DNA of 64,000 bases, from NCBI GenBank assembly GCA_030770545.1, contig CM061104.1, positions 9,247,001 through 9,311,000 on the forward strand. Direction: 5' to 3'. The notes below the pieces were generated by a model. It was not told the DNA's origin, did no database searches, and worked only from the letters and a program-made list of their open reading frames with translations. Numbering within the stretch: the stretch's first letter is position 1; each line of letters opens with the position of its first letter. This DNA comes from Macropodus opercularis. Taxonomy: Eukaryota; Chordata; Actinopteri; Anabantiformes; Osphronemidae. Positions 50,101-61,800 of this stretch are shown in pieces. The position numbers and the translations under genes are program-made.

Positions 50101-52152
50101 CGTGGTTCTACGGTGAGAAAGATGGACTTCAGTAAAGAATGAAATAGATAATTCACTCTTTCATGGCCTGCAAACCTGATGCCGTATTAGGGGAGTGATA
50201 AAAAATCTGTGGTTAAAGGTGTGTGGCGTGAAGCAACATACTTTTATTAGATGCAGGGACACTGCTGTAAAAGGGTCTATTCCCGGTAATGGGTTTGGCC
50301 TGTTCAGTCCAGGTGAGCAGGTGCATGTACAAGGAGCTCAGTGACGTAAAATGGCCTCAACTGCATCACAATGTGTCCACAACAGGAGTCAGCTGCATAA
50401 TAGCAGCCTGGGTGGCAGCCTCTGAATAGAAAGGACCACAGAATCGAACATTAGAATAGGATGGAGATGACACAACCATGGAAGACGTTCTTTAATTGTG
50501 TATAAGTGAAGAACCTCTTAACAGACAGATGACCTGATGTACAGGTCAGTGACCTATTACCTAACGCATTCCGGCCGTCACACTGGTCCTCGTGTGATTG
50601 ATTTTGTAACTAATGGCTGCAGACCACAGGCTTCACGGGTGGAAATTTAAACCCACATGTACTTTTACTTGCTTTGATCAGCTGAAAACAACTATTTCGC
50701 TACAGTGTGAAAAAGCCGACCTCCTTCTGGAGACACCAGCAGGTATAATTATAATAAAAACAATCTAAAGGTCGGGAAAATGGCAGACACGAACTTCCGA
50801 ATTGAGTTTCTTGTCTGATGTCTACTGATCCTGACTGTGAGGGAGACTCGTGAAGGGCTGGATACGAGCCTGCCCTGAAGCAGTGGGGTCAGCATATTGA
50901 CCCACTTTGGTGGGTTCCGACCTTGGCAAAGCAGATAAATCAGGCCTAAGGCTTCACTGGGTCCTTTCCTCTTCCTTTAAACTGCTGACAGGACCCCTTC
51001 ACCCCTGGCCACTGTGGTCTTTTGTTCTGCTGACCACTGAACAGGTGCATCCAGCTGAGCTGAGTCCCTGCTTGTCAGTGTGAATATATTCCTCTTTACT
51101 GTGAGATGCCTTCCAGGCAGATGGAAAAAAACAGTGAAACCAATTAAATGGCAGAAGGATAATCTTATAGGTTGGTGCAATAGCTCGTCACAGCACCCAG
51201 TTGAGTTTCAGGTAAAGTAGAGGCAGCATTGCTTCTTCTTCTTACTTCTTTGTCCGCTCTGTGGTCTCTTAGTATGTTTTTAACCATGCTGTGAAAGTAA
51301 CGGAGAGTATTTCTGCTTATTTCAGGGGTGGATCGTTTCAGTGATGACATCGAGGAGATGATTGGCCAGCGACCAGGGAAGTACTGGAGGTTGTGCTGGA
51401 AGTTCGTCAGCCCATGCTTCCTTCTGGTGAGTCAACTTAACAAAGCAAACACAAGACACAGGTCCGCTGCCAGCGTAGTGCGTCCTGAGTTCAAACAGAC
51501 GATGCATAAAAGTAGAAATCTCACCCAGTGCCTGGACTTTATGGTTTGACCCATAGCAGCCAAAGTAATTATAAACATGACACCACTGTCTACAACAGTG
51601 TTAGTTGAGGTCAGAAGCCTTCTCACTGACTCTTCGCTTCGTTAGTTCATGGTGGTTGTGAGCTTTGCCACGTTCAACCCTCCCAACTACGGCTCCTACA
51701 TGTTTCCTCCGTGGGCCAACATGGTGGGATGGTGTCTCGCCATGTCTTCGATGACCATGGTGCCTCTCTATGCCATCTACAAGCTCTGCACGCTGCCTGG
51801 AACGTTTTGTAATGTAAGTCAGAGCTTTGTCTTCTTGGCTAAAATGAGGCGAAATGGTTCATATTCGTGTTATTGGAGCCCTTTCATTTGAGATCACGTA
51901 CCGCGTGTGGCAGCTCTTACTGCTTCTCTCCCTTTCTGTTTTTACAGAGATTGACTTATGCCATCACCCCAGAGACAGAACATCATTTGATTGAAAATGG
52001 GGAAGTTCGGCAGTTAACTGTAAGTGTTGATTGGATTGATCACAGCTGCAGATTTGATGCAAACACCAAGTATTTATTACTTACTACTATGTTATTTTTC
52101 ATGGCCATTGTTTTAATTTTCCCCACAGCTGCAGCACTGGCTGGTGGTCTGA
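44143..52152 (+). CDS. slc6a3: Sodium-dependent dopamine transporter
   Basis: Plasma-membrane Na+/Cl- coupled symporter that recovers dopamine from the synapse (SLC6 family, 12 membrane segments). Coding exons: 44143-44199, 44486-44690, 45188-45319, 46577-46793, 47787-47925, 48106-48240, 48829-48932, 49105-49229, 49443-49555, 49734-49862, 50013-50112, 51326-51426, 51646-51813, 51948-52019 and 52129-52152. All are GT-AG and in frame, giving 606 residues (human 620). Landmarks: amine-binding Asp71 (human D79), NVWRFPYLCYKNGGG in TM1, Tyr148 (human Y156), the EL2 disulfide pair C172/C181 and three N-glycosylation sequons at N173, N180 and N187. The start ATG aligns with human Met11, and an in-frame stop at 44095 rules out a longer start in this exon. 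Near-identity to human DAT over the core separates it from slc6a2 and slc6a4. The C-terminus is LVV instead of the human LKV PDZ ligand. Confidence 0.98.
46090..46290 (+). promoter_or_regulatory. Candidate regulatory element in slc6a3 intron 3
   Basis: The 13-mer ACAGTAATTATTC occurs twice, at 46093-46105 and 46134-46146. Each copy carries TAAT/ATTA homeodomain cores, in otherwise non-repetitive sequence that continues to about 46290. This is an inference from motif repetition alone. Confidence 0.3.
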
Positions 52153-52156
52153 AAAC

Positions 52157-52210
52157 TACAGAGAGAGAGAGATAGAGAGAGAGAGAGATAGAGAGAGAGA
52201 GTGAGAGGGG
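52157..52210 (+). repeat. GA-rich tandem repeat directly after the slc6a3 stop
   Basis: GAGA dinucleotide runs interrupted by GATA at 52171-52174 and 52187-52190, a 16-nt higher-order period. It begins a few nucleotides after the stop codon and so lies in the mRNA. Confidence 0.9.
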
Positions 52211-53000
52211 GAATGGGTTGAATGAATGCATGCACAGCAAAAGTCTGACAAGCCAAGAAGAAAAAAAAGAGAAATAGCCATTTCAATACATAGTTCATTC
52301 ATAGTCTGTAGTAGTCGTAACCTAGAAAACAACATTGAAACTGTACCGTGGGTGTGTGAAGCTGTGCATTGACCCCCTCCACCACTGTGTGTCAACAGCG
52401 GTGAATGGTGTGTATCAAACAGGTCACGTTCATGTTCAGCCTGCTACGTCCATATGTATGAAATCAAAAGCCTGAAGGCAAAAACCTTAGCTTTTGTTTT
52501 GTTCTGATGAGAAACATCCGGTGACTTTGTTGCATTACTCATTTATACAAATGATGACACAACAAATGTAACACGGAGGTTAACTTGTGTCACGTACACA
52601 TTAACGTTAACTATTCACTTTGTTTGAGGTAAACATGTTGAGGTGCTACTCGCCTAACAATGAGAGGTCTTTACTTCGTTTATTTGGGATCAACTGTACT
52701 ACAGCAGACGTTGATCATTTCAAACTAATTTCTTTCTCCACACAACGTTTCAGGCTGTGATTCAGAAACTGTGACATGCTAAAACTATGTCATATTAACA
52801 GAAAGCATAAAGCTTTAATTTCACTGTTTACAGACTCTTTAGCATTTCAAGACTGTTTAAAAAGCTGCTTTTTATTGAACTGCAAATGAATGGTGTGTAA
52901 TATAATAAACAGAATAAGTCATTTCAGTTGTACATGTGTGTAAGTAAATGTACCGTCGCAGGGCTTGTATTGTATTGTAGTGTATGATATTACGATATTG

Positions 53001-53006
53001 AATAAA
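53001..53006 (+). terminator. Candidate poly(A) signal of slc6a3
   Basis: AATAAA about 850 nt past the stop. Others are at 52904 and 53312. Usage cannot be ranked from the sequence. Confidence 0.4.
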
Positions 53007-53023
53007 AAGACCAACAAGGCTAA

Positions 53024-53051
53024 ATATATATATATATATATATATACATAT
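53024..53051. repeat. (TA)n microsatellite
   Basis: About thirteen TA dinucleotides with one C interruption near the end, just past an AATAAA. Confidence 0.9.
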
Positions 53052-54382
53052 GGGTTACTTGGGTTTTTGCTTTAATGTGAAACTGATGCATAGTAGCCTT
53101 AAGGATGTTATGAAGTACGTGGTAAACCAATATAAATCTTCTGACAAACTCTTTGTTTGATCAAGAGCCATAAAAGCCTGTTCAGACAGGTCAGCAGTGA
53201 CTCGTTTTCACCTCGTGGTGCATGTGAGGGTTAGTTACTTATGTCCCAGTCTGTATGCCTGTGCTACTGTACTGTGGCTTGTGCTGTTTCAGACTTTGTT
53301 TTGTACTGTCAAATAAAATCCAAATAATTAAATTACTACTTCAAAAATCATGCTTTCGATTTCTCTGCTTTTATCAAAATCCCCACTGTAAATAAACATA
53401 GGGAATATAAATTCTGCTTACAGTTTGAATCGTGATGCTATGAATCATGTTGCCGGAATAAGCTGATCTTTCGGTGCAGTGTGTACCGCTTTGTTTTAGC
53501 AGCAGTAGAAATATTAGTAACATATATAGTCTGGTGCCATCGCGAGCCTGACTTTAACACAAAATCAAAATGTTGTGTACAATATTCCACACATTGGTTG
53601 TGTAGCCCTGGATCAATATTCATCTTTTCTATCTAATTGTGGTTTTACACGGTTGGTCAGCGTGACCTTGAATCGCCAGCGTTCGTTAGAGTGAGTCAAA
53701 GCAAAGGGACGATTCTTATACAGACGATATGTGGGGCTGATTACCTCTCACGAAGCTTAGATGGACATTGTTCACCTGACCTGAGCGCTACTCTCGTGTT
53801 TGTATTTGCCTAGACCTCACTTATTTTGGGCTAGTTGTTGGAAATGTAACGCGGTTAAGAAGCCTAAAGCGTGTCTGGCCACGACAGATGTTCGTCTGTG
53901 GTATGTTTTGAAGCCAGGACAATTGCAAAGTCATTTCACCTGTGCAGAGACGGGGTTTAAAAGGTGCGATTATCACATCCAATAAACAACAGCAATCATG
54001 TGTAATTTCATGTCTTGCCACTGGTGTTGAAACTGTAAGGATATACTCAAGGCGAGCTGGAAGGAAATGGGGCTTCTCATTTAGAGGCACATTGTGTTTC
54101 AAATACACCCAGCGAACAAGCATTGGCTTAAATAAGAAATATATGAAACATATACAAAACTGCTCTGCAATTCTAGTCCCTCTTTGTTCTTTGCATTGCA
54201 GAATGTATTCATTTAGTTGGTGAAAGCTCTGCACTGCAGTCAGGCCAGTTTATCACCTGGACTCTTCAACAGATGAAGACGTAATGGGCTCAGGAATCCT
54301 GTGAGCAAGGCCTTGCCCTCTGCCCACAGAGATGACCTCAGATTGTTACAGCAGTTCGATGTTGTGTTATTAGTTGAACACA

Positions 54383-54394
54383 GCCCTCTAGTGG
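54383..54394 (-). promoter_or_regulatory. Candidate CTCF site
   Basis: The minus strand reads CCACTAGAGGGC, matching the CTCF core CCASYAGRKGGC at all positions. Single motif matches occur by chance and within dispersed repeats, so occupancy is unproven. Confidence 0.4.
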
Positions 54395-55121
54395 CGAAAT
54401 TAAGACTCTGCATATCAGATCATCACAAGATTTAACATATTCATACAGCTGCTGATTTCTCACGTCAAAATGCTGTGTGTGGGATGTGAGGCCTAGAACA
54501 GAGAGATTTTAAATCTCACATTCCGTGAACAATATACTTCCTGGATGTTCAATAACCAGACCAAGTATCACACAAATGTGTTCACATTCAGGTTTGGGGT
54601 GTAAAATAAAAATACATTTCTATGCACATAGTATATTATATTGCCTCTGCGAATAGCGCCTCTGTGTGGCTGCAGGAGAGAATTGCATCTGCACAGGCGC
54701 TTTATTCAGCCTCGGGTGCAGCTTTGCAGTCCTCTCTGCAGGTTCGATGCACCTGCACACACGCCAAGGTGAAACGCAATATTTTAATCTTTTTATTTGG
54801 GTCATTTTCTCGTTTGTGAAGCAGCAATGCCGCTGCTGTTGGCTGTTAATTACGCAAGAGAAGAAGGATGGTTTGGCGATGGTGGCCTTTCGACGTGACA
54901 GGGACAGAACTAAAGCTCTTGGTAGTTACAACGCAAGGCCGCAACTGAATGTCCTCATGTATTAGAATAATAATCTGTAATGGGATTTGAAAATAAATAC
55001 TTATGCTACAATTTAAATTCCTCTGGCTTGTAATTGTTCCAGTGGGCGCGTACCACCTGACAGGGCTGTTGTCCCTGCTGTGCCTTAGTACAAAACAAAC
55101 ATGTTTTTTGTTCCTTTTTGT

Positions 55122-55142
55122 CCCCCCCCCCCCCCCCCCCCC
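55122..55142 (+). repeat. Poly-C homopolymer (21 nt)
   Basis: Twenty-one consecutive C residues, preceded by a T-rich stretch. The exact length is liable to sequencing error. Confidence 0.9.
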
Positions 55143-55340
55143 AACTGGTCTCTTGATGCCCAATTATATTTTTCTGGTTGTAGTAACGTTTAACATCGCC
55201 TGGATTTTTTTCGGGGGTGTCTTGTGCGTATTTTACGCTTGGTTCGTAATAGGAGCGCGCCTATATTTGAATAAACATGTTTCCCAACAGTTAAACATTG
55301 ACTGCGTGTTGATTACGCTGTGAGAGGATCCTTGTAATCG

Positions 55341-55831
55341 GTGAGAGAACAGCGGCGTGTTCCCATAGATACATCCCAACAGCTAAGCTCCCATGATACT
55401 CCGCCAGCAGCAGGAGGAAGCTGCGAACAGCCGCTTGCTTTCTAACGGCACCTGCGGCGAAGCGGTGCACACGAAGCGGACACTTCTGCGCCGTTTATTC
55501 TGTAGCAGGTTAAGTTTGCGCAAAACTTGTTGAACTCTTTGACGCTGGATCACAGCCGCCGCTACCTGCCCGCGTTCATGGTTTTATTCAGTGATCTATC
55601 CCTCAACTCGTGGTCAACCGTTTGCCCCGGACGCCGAACCGCTCAGCTCCTGGAGACCTGCGAGCGCCACGTTCTCAGCTCCACTGAACCATAAACATTT
55701 GGCCCGGACGACCAAGCTCTAATGTCATTATAATGGCTTATAAGCTCTTGGCTCGCAATCGGGATCGGCCTGTTGTAGGTTAAAACAAGGATCTGTCTTC
55801 CTCGCGCGCCAACCGGCTTTTACGCACAAAG
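55341..55831 (+). promoter_or_regulatory. Probable dcdc2 promoter and 5' UTR (CpG-rich)
   Basis: CpG and GC content rise from about 55340 to the start codon, compared with the AT-rich intergenic DNA. No TATA box was seen. A weak RFX/X-box-like sequence, GTTCCCATAGATAC, lies at 55359-55372. The transcription start was not determined. Confidence 0.45.
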
Positions 55832-58800
55832 ATGAGCTCGGAGAAGCCAAACTTTCTGGCTCAGCCCGTCGTGAAGAACATTTTTGTTTTTAGAAACGGT
55901 GATCCATACTACGAGGCTCGCCGGATAGTGATAAACCAGAAGAGAGTGTCCAACTTTGAGACTTTGCTGAGGGAGGTCACCGGAGGTGTACAAGCTCCAT
56001 TTGGAGCGGTGAGGAACATCTACACGCCCAGAGGAGGCCACAAAGTTGACAGTGTGGAGAGTCTGCAGAGCGGGGAGCAGTACGTCGCTGCTGGGAGGGA
56101 GAGGTTCAAAAAGCTGGAGTAAGACTGAGGCTTTTGTTTATCACTGTGACATAGTTTGTTTGAGGCGTGTGACTTTAACTGTGTTTCTGTCCAGCAGTCT
56201 TAGGTTCGGGTGAGGTAAGCAGATACACGTGTCAGCAGGGAAACAGACTCTGAGGCAGCAACATATTAAGTTTAACTGTGTGACCCAGGGTGTTGCGTGC
56301 AGCAGAGCATGCAGCACTTCGTCGTTGTTCACTTAAAGTCATTCAAACACTGAAACGCTCCACGCACGCGCGCTGTAAATCCATCAGATGTGCTGACATA
56401 GTCATGATCTTACAGAGTGACTCAACAGCTGAGTCACAGTGTGATGCACTAGAGAAGCGTGCTATGCTCCTGGCCTCAACATAAGTCGACTTATACTGCA
56501 GATAATGGGATTTGCGCAGTGAGTTAATCATAGAATGCAGCTTTGAACTAGTTGAGTGGAGGCGATCTGACGTTTGCATGGTGCCACCATGCTCGTTGAC
56601 ACGGGTGACTTTAAATAGCAGGGCTAGGCGTGAGTACGATGGATGTGCATGTGTTCCCTGCAGCTTCCCTCACTCCCCTTCTTTCTGAAACCAGTTCTCC
56701 AGTAAATCATTCATAAACTCCGACTGTAGGTGGAATAGAGTATGGTTGTCTACGCACCAGGGCTTCTGTAAAGACTACACTCTACATCATCTTTAAACTT
56801 TGAGTGCTGTTAGTTAACTTGGTTTTACTCCATTTTTGTTTGCAGCTACCAACAGATTAGTTCCAGAAGGAAGAAGATGCTGCGGAGTCTTCCAACGCAG
56901 GTAAAGAGAAAATGTTGCTTAAATAAACTAAGATGTTATCACCGTTATCTCAATTTTCGGGAAAGGCTGAATGCAATAGCACGTCAGTATTAGCTAAGCA
57001 GTACAGTAGTGCAGGACCAATGTGGGCGGATTCAGCACAAACGTTATTTACTAAGTGCGAACTGTCCTGCGTCGCACTGCAGGTGCTCTGATATGTGATG
57101 ACTATCAATTGCCAGTCGTGATATTTGGCATATGAACACAATCTGCAGATATGGAACATGCTTGCATAATTGATACGGTCTTGTAAATCATCCAGACATC
57201 ATAACGTGTGGTGCATCCTCAACATCTTACCAATGGGCTACAGCGCGTTCATAACCAAACTCATGTCCAGCTCCAACCTTTCAGTATTTTTTGTAGTTCT
57301 GTGCCTTCGATTGTGTTTATTTAATTGCAGTTCCATTAATTCATGTGTAGCGTTGGAGAGCAACGACGCCTTCAGCAGCTACGTTTTGGAGACAGGGTTT
57401 CAGTTACCATTTCTTTACACTGTTCCACTCTTCAGCACTTGAAGCTGCCACTAAAAGAGACATGAGGATTTAGAAAGAGACGGTGAAAAGGTTATAGATA
57501 GATCATTTAAGCAAGGTGTAACATGTACCATTCTCCTCTATTGTTCTCTGTGAAAAATAAGTTTGTTGTTGTCTCACTAACCATGAATTATTGATTTATG
57601 GATCATAATCATCCCTCCTTTTAATGCATCTTTAAACACCGGCCGTGAAGTCACAGCCAAAAGCTGAGCAGCTTAAAGTCAAGCTCATCTTTTTTGAAAC
57701 TCATAAGTCATCTTTCCAAAAAGGAGGTTACTGTAACTCTGGGGATGTTGCTGATGCTCTGGTTTACAGCACATGTGCCGAGCAGACTCGTTTAGTGCTA
57801 GTCTGTACTAGTGTGCAGTCCTGTGACACTTTTAGTGTTAGTTCTACACAGACAGTCAGGAACCGCTCTGTGCTGCACATAACCTTGTGCCTTGTATCTT
57901 CTGTGGCTCTTTTGTTTGTACTGTTGTTAGTTAGTAGTTAGTTTATACATGTAGGGTTAAAAGTCAATAGAGAGGTATTGTAAGCAGAGCATGGGCTTTG
58001 TTTGTCTTAGTGTCTAACAATAACAAACACGCTACGTGATTTACGCCTCTGAAAAACGTGTTTTGCACGTTGCACGTTTTTGAATTTTGCCTCTGGCCTT
58101 TACACCTGTTACTGGGTTGCAGACTGAAACCCCAGAAGACTTTTAATATGCCTCCTCCCATACTGCTTTCCTTCAAAGCATCCAAATCCCAGTCTTAGAG
58201 TCACAGTGGGTTCCCATGTGTAGTGGGACAGAACCTGCAGAGTTCACTCTTTGCTACTTCACAGACCTCTAAGGATTACAGGGCTCGTTCTTCCGCCTTT
58301 AAAGTGACAAGAAACACATTGTTTTATTGTGAACAACAGCTCTTCATGTTTAGAGTAAAACCGTTCGATGTCACAAACAGATTATACCAAATTGCATAAA
58401 GAGAAAAATATTGCATTTACTCTCCATGTGAATGGAGCCACTTGATGCCACATGAACCTGACGCCACTGTGGCTGTGATTCTCCAAGCAGTACTGGCTCT
58501 AGAGGATTACTCTTCTTGCCCTGTTGACTGCCCGGACATGAGCAGCTATATTTAGGAGCTATCCTGTTTATGCTGTCAGCATAAGCTAAAATATCAAAGG
58601 TCCCTAAAGCAAAAATCCCCAAAGTTTGATCTGTTGTCCTGAGATTCCCTTGAGGAAACAAGGACTGTCCATGAATCCCCTGTTGGACTTGCTGATCTGC
58701 AAACAAGCTCTTAACTTAATACGTAGATCTATACAGGACCCAGAAGTATGAAGTTCACTCTGTGGAGTTCTGGCTGTACACCACATGACAACATTAACAG

Positions 58801-61800
58801 AATCCACCAACTGGTCCTAGCATAGAGATTAGCTGTCATTAAATATTTACACCCACTAAGTGTCATTTGTAACTGAGGTGTACCCTGATGAATCAACGCA
58901 CAAAGCACACTCACGTTCACACTCACTATGTAAACGCGTCCGGTTACAAAGCTCGTTGCTCGGGCAGTCGATGATTTACAGCAACGTTTACATAAAGTCT
59001 TCGTTAGGATGATCAGAATTATACACGGGTCCAGGAGCTGTCAGCAAACTCTGTACGGAATGAACTGATTTTGTGTGTTGAAATATGTCCAGACAAAGTG
59101 TGCATGGACACAAGCCTAGCAATTAAATACTTCTGCTTTTACTTTTTGATTCCAGGCCAAACCGCTAACACACAACCGAATTATTGTGTCGGCTCGGTTC
59201 CTGAAACCCATCAAGGAGCCATGTACAATATTGTAAGTACACACGTGCTCCATTCAGAGTTTAGTCAGGATAACACACACAAGTGGATAAAGGAAAATAC
59301 ATTGTAGTAGGAAACATCAGTGCTGAAATCGCATTTTCTCTACGTAGTGTGGTAGCAAACGGTGATGTCCTGAATCCCGCTATGAGGATACTGATCCACC
59401 AGAGGATGCTCGGCCAATTTGAGCGGATTCTAGAGATGATCACAGAGAAGATGGGTCTGAGAGTCCTGGGGGGTGTTCGAAGGTACGACTGCAGAGTGAA
59501 CATATGGGCTCCCTCCCTACATTATGATATAATATCTGGATGTGCTTGTTAACAGCAGAAATGAAGAACAATATGTGACAGCTTCAGATTTACACCACGT
59601 GTTTGCTGTTACATAGCAGATGAGCTCATTAGGTTTTCCAGCCCCTGACTGCCTACATTTGCATATAAATGAAAAGGAGGGTTTTCTTGTGATCATAGAC
59701 TTCTTTCACACAGATCACATCAGATTGTGCTGTATATAGTAATGCAGGGGTAACCAACAGTCTACCAACACCAGCTGGTGCAGACACATGACCAAAAGCA
59801 CGAGTATGTTTATTTTCTGTATGTTTTCCAGTCTGTACACTTACGTGGGCCACCAGGTGACTGATGGGAGTCAGCTGGAGAACGGTCAGCTTTATGTGGC
59901 TGTGGGGAGAGAAAAGTTTAAGAAGCTGCTGTACAGCGACTTACTCTTCACCAAACCCAGAGAGAGAAGGAGGATCAATGGGTGAGTGAGTAAAATCTAT
60001 GTCTGAAGCCAGACGCCATCATGAAATATTCCAATTTAAGTAAACATGATTCTTTTTTTTCCTCTTGTGTGGCAAGCGCAGTGTCATGTAAACCAGTTTT
60101 GTCTTGTCTGTTTGATCCACAGAATGAAAGCGTACTCTCTACCACCAATTTACAAATTCTCCAAGCAAAATGGAAACGTAAGAATGTGCCTGTTGCATTC
60201 ATTTAGATTTAAAGATGTTTTTATAATCCTATAGTTAGAAACAGGGAGTTAATTACATGCAAAGACACCATATATAACCCAACTTGGTTTGGTTTGGCTG
60301 GAGAAAGAACAACCGGTCAGGAGGCAGCCGCTGATCTGTTCCTGACTTTGCTGCTGTCTCTGATATTCACAAGTTTCTCTTCAACTGGCTAGACTTCCCC
60401 TTCCAAGAGTAAATCCACCACTCAGTGCAGTGACAGTGGAGATGGGGACTCCAAGGCCTCTCCTCCAGGACACAACGACAACAGCAAGGAACATCTGTCC
60501 ACCATCGTCAGAGAGATCTCTCAGGCCCGGCTTATCTCCCTCAGGAAGAGGCGGAGTGGACAAAGTGAGATCCTTGGCAACTCTGACAATGGTGATGCAG
60601 GTAAAGAATAAGAAGCTCCTCTCTTCATACATACTGGCAATTCAATGTGGCACAGTGTCACTCAGTCATTGCCACATGCCTTTTTAATGTCTTTCTGTCT
60701 GAACGGCCTTGTACCATAAACACTTACTATGCCATACAAAGGTATGATGTAATGCATGGAGTTTGAAAGCTTATATAACCTGCTGTATTGATAAATGCCC
60801 ACATAGTGGCACTGTTGCTCTGCAAAACAATAAAGCAAGAAATACAGAAAGTAGGTCTAGTCTGATGACACTAGCCTCCGTTACAAGAAACACATTACGT
60901 CATCTCCTGGGCCTATGATCTGTCTATTATAATGCCAGGCAGAAACTTAGTATCTCCAGTTAGACTTTAGTTTCGTACTTGTTGGCAGCTGGCATTCCTT
61001 TCGACATTTATATGTTTTCCTGCTCTGGGATCGTAACAGATGTAAACGGAGGCCTGGTGCATACATTGTATGTAACAATGTGAGAAGGAATTTAAATTTA
61101 AATTAGTCCCTCTGCTTCATTTTACTTCTTCTTTTCCAGTAAACTGGATTTAGATTTTCTGCAGTCTGCCGCTGACCTTATTGTACCTCCTGCTGTGGTA
61201 TAGACTGCATTACGTCATGTTGTGGCTCATGATAGATGGAGCCTGTTTTCTCCTCTGGCAGCAGGGTTGACAGCAGAAGCCTAAAGGAGCGTGGAGAATT
61301 GTGTCTGTGGTTCAGGGGAGCTGGCATTTTGCATCAAAAGAGAGGAACGAGGAGTGTGTGTGTGTGTGTGTGGGTGTGTGTGTGTGCGCGTGCGCGCATA
61401 TTCCAGATCTGTAACGTCACCCTCAAAATCCTCTGTACATCAGATTGTGTGGCATGTCATATTATATGCACTGAAAAGCATGTTGCATTATTTACCCCCC
61501 TTGGGTGACATTGAACAAAGATTCAATTAACAGACAAACAGCTCAGAAAACAAGATCAGACGTTAGACAAGCTCGTTTTAATGCCCTTAAGAGAATTTGT
61601 TTGACGTATAACGTCTTCTGGTAAATGATGCCTTGTTTTTCAAGAAGCATTTCATTTTCCTTTTCGGGTTCCACTCAGTAGCTTGCTGTGGTGTAACGCC
61701 CTGTTCATACATGTGACACACAACGCTGCTGGCTGGGCTGTTAAAGTGACAGCTGCTTGTTGTTCGACTGAGGTTGTTTTCTTCATGGCATGGATGTGTG

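Larger units (their letters stand above)
52153..53340 (+). other. slc6a3 3' UTR
   Basis: It follows the stop at 52150-52152. It begins with a GA-rich simple repeat and holds three AATAAA hexamers (52904-52909, 53001-53006, 53312-53317) and a TA array (53024-53051). The last hexamer would give a 3' UTR of about 1.2 kb. Confidence 0.6.
53341..55340. other. Intergenic region slc6a3-dcdc2
   Basis: About 2 kb without a recognised exon. It holds a full CTCF core match on the minus strand (54383-54394) and overlapping open frames on both strands around 53821-54234 (137 codons minus, 93 plus) that lack family motifs. A 21-nt C homopolymer lies at 55122-55142. Confidence 0.5.
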
